Assembly: GCF_002101785.1 (NCBI RefSeq)
Contig: NZ_LQPJ01000135.1
Coordinates: 1-64,000 of the forward strand
DNA: 64,000 nucleotides
Reading direction: 5' to 3'
From: Mycobacterium palustre
GTDB taxonomy: Bacteria > Actinomycetota > Actinomycetes > Mycobacteriales > Mycobacteriaceae
Shown piece by piece: positions 58,763 through 64,000 of this stretch; position 1 is the stretch's first letter, and each line of letters opens with the position of its first letter. Made by a program: the position numbers and the translations under genes. Under the pieces are notes generated by a model. The model was not told where the DNA came from. It did no database searches and worked only from the letters and a program-made list of their open reading frames with translations.

Positions 58763-59503
58763 TTACCGGTGGGGGGCCGCGCCCCGGCCGTCGACATCGA
58801 GCACCTGCGCGTCACCCGCTTCAAACGACCAGTGCTGCACGACTTTTCGGTGCGGATCGCCCGCGGCAGCATCACCGGCATCTTGGGGCCGTCCGGCTGC
58901 GGCAAGACCACGCTGATGCGCTGCATCGTCGGCACCCAGATCGTCTCCTCGGGCACCGTGACCGTCTTGGGGCGGCCGGCCGGCGCCGCCGCGCTGCGCC
59001 ACCGCGTCGGCTACATGCCGCAGGACCCGACGATCTACAACGACCTGCGGATCGTCGACAACGTCCGCTACTTCGCCGCGCTGTACGGCTTCGACAACGC
59101 CGCCGCCGACGCGGCCATCGACCGGGTGGGGCTCACCGACCACCGAACCGCGCTCTGCGGCAACCTCTCCGGCGGGCAGCGCACCCGGGTGTCGCTGGCG
59201 TGCGCGTTGGTGTGCCAACCCGACCTGCTGGTCCTCGACGAGCCCACCGTCGGCCTGGACCCCGTGCTGCGCGTCGACCTGTGGGAGCAGTTCGCCGGCC
59301 TCGCGCGCCGCGGCACCACGCTGCTCGTCTCCAGCCACGTCATGGACGAGGCCGACCACTGCGGCGACCTGCTGCTGATGCGCGAGGGCCACCTGGTCGC
59401 GCACACCACCCCGACCCGACTACGAGAGGACACCGGATGCACGTCACTGGAGGACGCGTTTCTGTCCATCATCAGGCGCAGCACGAAACTGTTCACCGGT
59501 TAA
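58739..59503 (+). CDS. ABC transporter ATP-binding protein (Rv1687c-like)
   Basis: 254 residues. Walker A GPSGCGKTT, Q-loop MPQDPTIYN, signature LSGGQRTRVSLA, Walker B LLVLDEPTVGLDP and H-loop VSSHVMDEADH are all present. It pairs with the permease that follows and overlaps it by 67 bases. The architecture is that of an ABC-2 (DrrAB-like) exporter. ATG at 58739 or 58742. Confidence 0.94.
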   Translation: MMSSSRDELPVGGRAPAVDIEHLRVTRFKRPVLHDFSVRIARGSITGILGPSGCGKTTLMRCIVGTQIVSSGTVTVLGRPAGAAALRHRVGYMPQDPTIYNDLRIVDNVRYFAALYGFDNAAADAAIDRVGLTDHRTALCGNLSGGQRTRVSLACALVCQPDLLVLDEPTVGLDPVLRVDLWEQFAGLARRGTTLLVSSHVMDEADHCGDLLLMREGHLVAHTTPTRLREDTGCTSLEDAFLSIIRRSTKLFTG

Positions 59504-60255
59504 CGCTGCGGCCGTACGCGGCGACCACGACGCGGATCCTGCGTCAGCTGGCCGCCGATCACCGCAGCGTCGCGATGATCCTGGCGGTTCCGGTAATCGT
59601 TATCACGTTGATGTACTTCATGTTTCACAACGCTCGGCACCTGCCGGGCACGCCGTCCCCGTTCAACAACGCCTGCCTGATCCTGCTCGGCCTTTTCCCG
59701 CTGTTCGTGATGTTCATCATCACGGCGATCACCATGCAGCGCGAGCGAGCCTCGGGGACGCTGGAGCGGATTTTGACCACTCCCCTGCGCCGGCTCGACC
59801 TGCTGATCGCCTACGGCACCGCGTTCTCGATCGCCGCGGCGGCGCAGGCGACGATAGCGTGCGCGGTATCGTTCTGGTTCCTCGGCTTCCACACCGTTGG
59901 CAGCTGGGTGTGGGTGTTCGTGATCGCGATCTTCAACGCGGTGCTGGGCGTGGGGCTGGGCCTGCTGTGTAGTGCGTTCGCGCGCACCGAGTTTCAGGCC
60001 GTGCAATTCATCCCGCTGGTGATGGTGCCGCAGCTGCTGCTCGCCGGCATCATCGTCCCGCGGGCGGCGATGCCAGACTGGCTGCAATGGATCAGCAACG
60101 TGATGCCCGCCAGCTACGCGCTGGAGGCGCTGCAGCAAGTCAATTCGCACACCGAACTGACCGGCGTCGCGGTGCGCGACATCGTCGTGGTGGCGGGTTC
60201 GGCGTTCGCGGCGCTGTGCCTGGCCGCGGCGACGCTGCGGCGGCGGACCCCCTGA
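59437..60255 (+). CDS. ABC-2 type transporter permease (Rv1686c-like)
   Basis: 272 residues with six membrane helices in the ABC-2 plan and the family motif RERASGTLERILTTPL (about 107-122). ATG at 59437 with GAGAGGA upstream overlaps the ATPase gene by 67 bases; a later start is possible because the first 25 residues are not membrane-like. Substrate unknown: drug or lipid export is typical for the family. Followed 4 bases later by tetR. Confidence 0.92.
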   Translation: MHVTGGRVSVHHQAQHETVHRLTLRPYAATTTRILRQLAADHRSVAMILAVPVIVITLMYFMFHNARHLPGTPSPFNNACLILLGLFPLFVMFIITAITMQRERASGTLERILTTPLRRLDLLIAYGTAFSIAAAAQATIACAVSFWFLGFHTVGSWVWVFVIAIFNAVLGVGLGLLCSAFARTEFQAVQFIPLVMVPQLLLAGIIVPRAAMPDWLQWISNVMPASYALEALQQVNSHTELTGVAVRDIVVVAGSAFAALCLAAATLRRRTP

Positions 60256-60259
60256 CCCC

Positions 60260-60883
60260 GTGACGACCACCAACAACCGGCGCAGGCGGCCGGGGCGGCC
60301 CGCCGGCAACTCCGGCACCCGCGACCGGATTTTGAGCAGCGCGCGGGAGTTGTTCGCCCGCAACGGGATCGGCAACACCTCGATACGCGCGGTGGCCGCG
60401 GCCGCCGGCGTGGATTCGGCGCTGGTGCACCACTACTTCGGCACCAAGGAACGCCTGTTCGCCGCGGCCGTGCGCATCCCGATCGACCCGATGGAGGTCA
60501 TCGGCCCGCTGCGCGACATGCCGGTCGAGGAACTGGGCTACCGGTTGCCGTCGACGTTGTTGCCGCTGTGGGACTCCGAGGTCGGCACCGCGTTCGTCGC
60601 CACCCTGCGGTCCATGCTGGCCGGCTCGGAGGTCAGCCTGTTCCGCACCTTCATCGAGGACGTGATCGCGGTCGAAGTGGGCCCACGCGTCGACAACCCG
60701 CCGGGAAGCGGGATCGTCCGCGTCCAGTTCGTCGCGTCGCAATTGGTCGGTGTGGTGATGGCGCGCTACATCGTGCGGTTGGAACCGTTCGCGTCGCTGC
60801 CGCCCGAGCAGATCGCCCGGATGATCGCGCCGAACCTGCAGCGCTACCTCACCGGGGATCTTCCGGACGGGCTTGCGCCATGA
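60260..60883 (+). CDS. TetR-family repressor (Rv1685c-like)
   Basis: 207 residues. N-terminal helix-turn-helix TRDRILSSARELFARNGIGN to VDSALVHHYFGTKERLF, then a ligand-binding domain. Third gene of the ABC operon, GTG start. It likely represses its own operon through the nested dyad at 58731-58762 and responds to a substrate of the exporter. Its 3' end overlaps the Trm112-like gene by 35 bases on the opposite strand. Confidence 0.93.
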   Translation: MTTTNNRRRRPGRPAGNSGTRDRILSSARELFARNGIGNTSIRAVAAAAGVDSALVHHYFGTKERLFAAAVRIPIDPMEVIGPLRDMPVEELGYRLPSTLLPLWDSEVGTAFVATLRSMLAGSEVSLFRTFIEDVIAVEVGPRVDNPPGSGIVRVQFVASQLVGVVMARYIVRLEPFASLPPEQIARMIAPNLQRYLTGDLPDGLAP

Positions 60884-61073
60884 GCCGGGCATGCTCCTCG
60901 TCGCCGACGTCGCGGGCCTCGTCGATCAGCAGCACCGGGATGCCGTCCTCGATCCGGTAGGCGCGCCGCAGCCGCGGGTTGTACAGCAGCTCGCCGTCGC
61001 CGGGGTCGACGAGCAGCAGCGGGCCCCGGTCCGCCGGACACACCAGGATGCTCAGCAGGGCGTCGTCAAGCAT
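60849..61073 (-). CDS. Trm112-family small protein (Rv1684-like)
   Basis: 74 residues. It begins MLDDALLSILVCPADRGPLL and has ELLYNPRLRRAYRIEDGIPVLL, the Trm112/YcaR pattern; only one of the usual zinc cysteines (C12) is obvious, so a zinc finger is doubtful. Overlaps the end of the synthetase gene by 8 bases. A partner for methyltransferases is the family role; here unknown. Confidence 0.88.
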   Translation of the reverse strand: MLDDALLSILVCPADRGPLLLVDPGDGELLYNPRLRRAYRIEDGIPVLLIDEARDVGDEEHARLMAQARPEDPR

Positions 61074-64000
61074 CGCGGCCGCTCAGCTCGGACCGCGCCC
61101 CGGCGGTGAGCCGGCGAAACTCGTTGCTGCCGGCGTCGAAATACCACGCCTGGCGTCCCGGCTTGGGAAGGCCGGCCGCCCGCAGCGCGCCCACGGTGGG
61201 CCGGTAGCTGGCGCTCAGCGTCAGCTCCGGGCACACGTGCACGACGTCGGGCCCCACCCCGATCGGGGTGTTGGCGACGGCCTCGGTCAGGTCGGCCGCC
61301 GTGATGCCGGCACCGGTCAGCAGCGTCACCGCCGACACCGCCAACTGGCGCCCACCGATCGGCACGTTGTAGGTCACCGCGAGGTCGACGCCGTTGATGC
61401 AACTCAGCGCCTCGGTGACGGGCTCGACGAACACCAGCCCGCGCGGCGTGTGGACCACCGAGCCGCGCCGGCCCGCCAGCCAGTAGTCGCCGTCGTTGTC
61501 GCGGTAGAACAAATAGTCGGTGGAGATCCAGGTGTCGGCGGGCGCGAAGACGCCGCGCTTGACCGACGCGCTCGGGTCGATGGGGCCGCGGGACTGCGCG
61601 AGCAGGACCCCGACCTGGTGCGGTGCGGCGACCTGAACGAACCCGCGGTCGTCCTCGAGGATCAGGTCCTGCTCGGCGTCGTAGGCGGCCAGCTCGACCC
61701 GCCCGACGCCGGGCAGCGGGCGGCCCTTGCTGCCGATCTTCGCGCCGGACACGTTGGCCAGCACCGCTTGTCCGTCCGTGGTGGCGAAGAACTCGACTAC
61801 GCGGGCCGGCGCGAACGCCGCGAGGACCCGCTGCCACAAACCGGTCGGCATGCCCGAACCGATGAACAGCCGGACGGGGTGATTGCCGTGCAGCACGAAC
61901 GCCGGATCGTCGACGACCTCGCGCAGCATGGCCCAGGTGTAGGCGACCACCGTGACGCCGTACTGGCGCACCTCCTGGACGAACCGGGCGGGGTCCAGGC
62001 CGCGCGACAGCGCGATGCGGGTGCCGCCGACGACGGCGCCGCCCAGGCTGACCAGCAACGCGGACTCGTGGTGCAACGGCGTGAGGCAATAGACGGTGTC
62101 GCGGCGGTCGAGCACCGCGGTCGACGCGGTCCCGAAGGCCGACACCGCCCACCGGTAGTTGGTGATCTGCTTGGCCACCAGCTCGCCGCCGGCCGAGCTG
62201 AACGCGATGAACGCCAGGTCGCGCGCCAATCCGGGGTTGGGCCGGTACCACGCGGGCAGCTTGACGGCGTCGGGATCGATCTGCTCCATGTCGATGACTT
62301 GGTCCTCGGCGGCGTCCTCGGGCAGGTGCAGGTCCCGCGTCTCGCCGCCGCCCAGCACCAGCACCCGGCCCGGCATCTGGCGGGCCGCCTCCAGGTTGGT
62401 GGGGTCGGTGAGGATCTCGCTGACTCCCCCGAGCCGGACCGACGCGGCCAGGTCGGCGTCGGGCCGCATCACCACGGCCACCGCACCCAGCCGGGACAGG
62501 GCGGCGATGGCCACCAGCGCGCTGGGCCTGGTCTCCATCAGCACGCCCACCCGGTCGCCCTGGCGCACCCCGACCTCGATCAGGCCGCGAACCACGTTGT
62601 TGATGCGCCGGTTCACCGCCTCGTAGGTGTGCACGCGCCCGTCGAACAACAAAAACTCGCCCTTGGGGGCGCCGTGGGCCTGCTCGTCGATGATGCGGCC
62701 CAGCGAGATGCGGGTGTGGTCGTTGATCTGCCCCAGGCGCACCAGCCGCGGCAGCGTGCGGGCCGTCTCGACGGCCAGGGTGCGCATCGACTTGTTGGCC
62801 GCGACGACGGTGTTGGCCGCGCCGCGCACCGCGTCCAGCGCCGCCTCGGAGACCTCCCCGACGCCGTGCAGCAGCCGGGAGCTCAGCGCGACGCCGCTGT
62901 CGGTGTGCTCGGCGGGCTGGTCGGCCATCAGGTCGATGCCGTCGGGTTTGTCGCCGCCGGTGGACAGCCATTTCACCCACTTGGCCACCGTCGGCCAGCT
63001 GTGCTGGGCCGCCTTCGACCCGACGACCAGGCCGAAATGCCCTGTGCGGATGACGCTTTCGTATACCTCGGCGTCCGGCGCCGCCCGCCGGATTCCGCGT
63101 ACCGAGGCCGGCTGGCCGATGTCGTCCACCTCGCCGACGAACGCCAGGATCGGGCAGGTGATGTCGGCGAGCGTGACCATCTGCCCGTTGACGGCGAAAC
63201 CGCCGGTCATCATGCGGTTGTGGGCGATGAACTGTTTGAGCAGTTCGGAGATCGCGGGGCCCGACCAGGCGATCCAGCCCTCGCGCTCCAAGAACCGGCG
63301 CTGCTGTTCGCGCGGCAGCAGCGCCTCGCGGTCGTGCAGCTGGCGCACGAAATCGACGCGGGCCTTGGCGGTCTTGACCGGATCGAGCATCTGAAACCCG
63401 GTGCGCGCCATCCAGCTTGGGATCGCCAGCCGGCTGAAGACGTGGTCGGCCATGAAGTTGGCGGCCGGCGCGGCGAAGTTTGCCGGGATGCCCATCGGCA
63501 GGGCGGCCAGGGTGTCCACCGGAGAGCCGAAAGTGACGATGCTGGCCAGACTTTTCGAACGCCGGTAGGCGGCGACCTGGTAGCACCACATGCCGCCCTG
63601 CGAATAGCCGACCAGGTGGATGTCGTTGCCGGTGGCTTCCTTGACCGTGTCGATGGCCTGGCTGAGCGCGACGATGTGGTCGGCCAGCGTGCGGCGCATG
63701 CCGCCTTCGACCTTGTCGGGCGAGCCGAAGTCGATGACCCAGGGGTCCAGGCCGTTGGCGTGCAAAATGCCCACCGCCCCGTCTTCCCTGGTGACATCCC
63801 ACATGTCGGCCGACATCATCATCGGGTGCACCATCAGCACCGGCGGGCCCACCGGCCGCTCGCCGGGCCGGTCGCCCGGCGGGAAGTAGCGCCGGAGCTT
63901 GTACATCGGGACGCTCTCGACGATCTGGGAGGGCGACGGCACACTGTCGGTTTCCAGGCCGCCCAGCCGCAAGACCTCGAGCCCGTTCTGCGCCGTCGCG
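61066..64000 (-). CDS. Fused alpha/beta-hydrolase (PhaC-like) and acyl-CoA synthetase (Rv1683-like), 5' end missing
   Basis: At least 977 residues; the frame stays open to the window edge (ATAQNGLEVLRLGGLE just before the visible part), so the start lies outside. N-terminal half: alpha/beta hydrolase with the lipase box GYSQGG, like PHA synthase/lipase. C-terminal half: an AMP-binding acyl-CoA synthetase-like domain (GEFLLFDGRVHTYEAVNRR onward, WISTDYLFYRDNDGDYWLAGR). The usual AMP-binding P-loop Ser/Thr/Gly-rich motif is weak (IAFSSAGGELVAKQI). M. tuberculosis Rv1683 has been linked to triacylglycerol/lipid metabolism. It may hydrolyse and reactivate fatty acids. Confidence 0.93.
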   Translation of the reverse strand, partial: ATAQNGLEVLRLGGLETDSVPSPSQIVESVPMYKLRRYFPPGDRPGERPVGPPVLMVHPMMMSADMWDVTREDGAVGILHANGLDPWVIDFGSPDKVEGGMRRTLADHIVALSQAIDTVKEATGNDIHLVGYSQGGMWCYQVAAYRRSKSLASIVTFGSPVDTLAALPMGIPANFAAPAANFMADHVFSRLAIPSWMARTGFQMLDPVKTAKARVDFVRQLHDREALLPREQQRRFLEREGWIAWSGPAISELLKQFIAHNRMMTGGFAVNGQMVTLADITCPILAFVGEVDDIGQPASVRGIRRAAPDAEVYESVIRTGHFGLVVGSKAAQHSWPTVAKWVKWLSTGGDKPDGIDLMADQPAEHTDSGVALSSRLLHGVGEVSEAALDAVRGAANTVVAANKSMRTLAVETARTLPRLVRLGQINDHTRISLGRIIDEQAHGAPKGEFLLFDGRVHTYEAVNRRINNVVRGLIEVGVRQGDRVGVLMETRPSALVAIAALSRLGAVAVVMRPDADLAASVRLGGVSEILTDPTNLEAARQMPGRVLVLGGGETRDLHLPEDAAEDQVIDMEQIDPDAVKLPAWYRPNPGLARDLAFIAFSSAGGELVAKQITNYRWAVSAFGTASTAVLDRRDTVYCLTPLHHESALLVSLGGAVVGGTRIALSRGLDPARFVQEVRQYGVTVVAYTWAMLREVVDDPAFVLHGNHPVRLFIGSGMPTGLWQRVLAAFAPARVVEFFATTDGQAVLANVSGAKIGSKGRPLPGVGRVELAAYDAEQDLILEDDRGFVQVAAPHQVGVLLAQSRGPIDPSASVKRGVFAPADTWISTDYLFYRDNDGDYWLAGRRGSVVHTPRGLVFVEPVTEALSCINGVDLAVTYNVPIGGRQLAVSAVTLLTGAGITAADLTEAVANTPIGVGPDVVHVCPELTLSASYRPTVGALRAAGLPKPGRQAWYFDAGSNEFRRLTAGARSELSGRDA

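Noticed and set aside
1..64000. CRISPR arrays, insertion sequences, riboswitches or rRNA
   Set aside because: No regularly spaced repeats, transposase-like proteins with terminal inverted repeats, riboswitch cores or rRNA stretches were found on reading through both strands.

Overview
The window is high-GC DNA from a Mycobacterium. The right-hand 30 kb (about 34.1-64 kb) is the conserved core block that Mycobacterium tuberculosis carries as Rv1683-Rv1713, here in inverted order: fused acyl-CoA synthetase, Trm112-like protein, TetR/ABC operon, mpg, tyrS, TPR protein, HAD phosphatase, tlyA, nadK, recN, steA, mctB/steB, pyrG, NUDIX, xerD, O-methyltransferase, parA, scpA, scpB, rluB, cmk, der and a tRNA-Pro(GGG). 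The protein sequences are close to the M. tuberculosis versions, but no species can be named from the sequence alone. Several M. tuberculosis insertions (lprJ, the cycA/PPE block) are absent. An ammonium transporter, a decayed gene and a large LuxR-type regulator sit between mpg and the ABC operon.

The left-hand 33 kb is a metabolic island for living on hydrogen and CO2, lying just past the 3' end of tRNA-Pro. It has Calvin-Benson-Bassham (CBB) genes: the 3' end of gap, a broken phosphoglycolate-phosphatase-like gene, cbbF, cbbP, cbbL-cbbS-cbbX-cbbR, class I aldolase, rpe and tkt. It also has a complete group 2a (Huc-type) [NiFe]-hydrogenase operon: hucM, hucS, hucL, maturation protease, two unknown proteins, a TPR protein, a Nfu-Rieske protein (HucE) and an NHL-repeat protein. 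All six pleiotropic maturation genes are present (hypAB and hypFCDE).

Layout, left to right: gap', pgp pseudogene, cbbF and cbbP (+); a roughly 12 kb minus-strand operon hucM, hucS, hucL, accessory genes, nuoK fragment, nuoL, nuoM; an AraC regulator (+); cbbL-S-X-R (-); aldolase (+); a NarL-type response regulator and GAF histidine kinase (-); rpe-tkt (+); hypF-C-D-E (-); hypA-hypB (+); a UsfY-like membrane protein and a DesA1-type desaturase (-); then tRNA-Pro and the core block. Most genes within each operon overlap by ATGA or GTGA, so they are probably translationally coupled.

Inferred logic: Huc takes electrons from H2 (in M. smegmatis Huc even uses atmospheric H2) and passes them to menaquinone. 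The CBB enzymes fix CO2, with CbbX keeping RuBisCO active and CbbR, the AraC protein and the two-component pair as likely regulators. The most unusual element is a second set of complex I antiporter-like subunits (nuoL and nuoM, plus the tail of a nuoK-like gene) at the distal end of the hydrogenase operon. This suggests a link between H2 oxidation and a proton-translocating membrane module, which could drive NADH formation for carbon fixation; that link is inference. No insertion sequences, integrase or CRISPR array are visible in the window.
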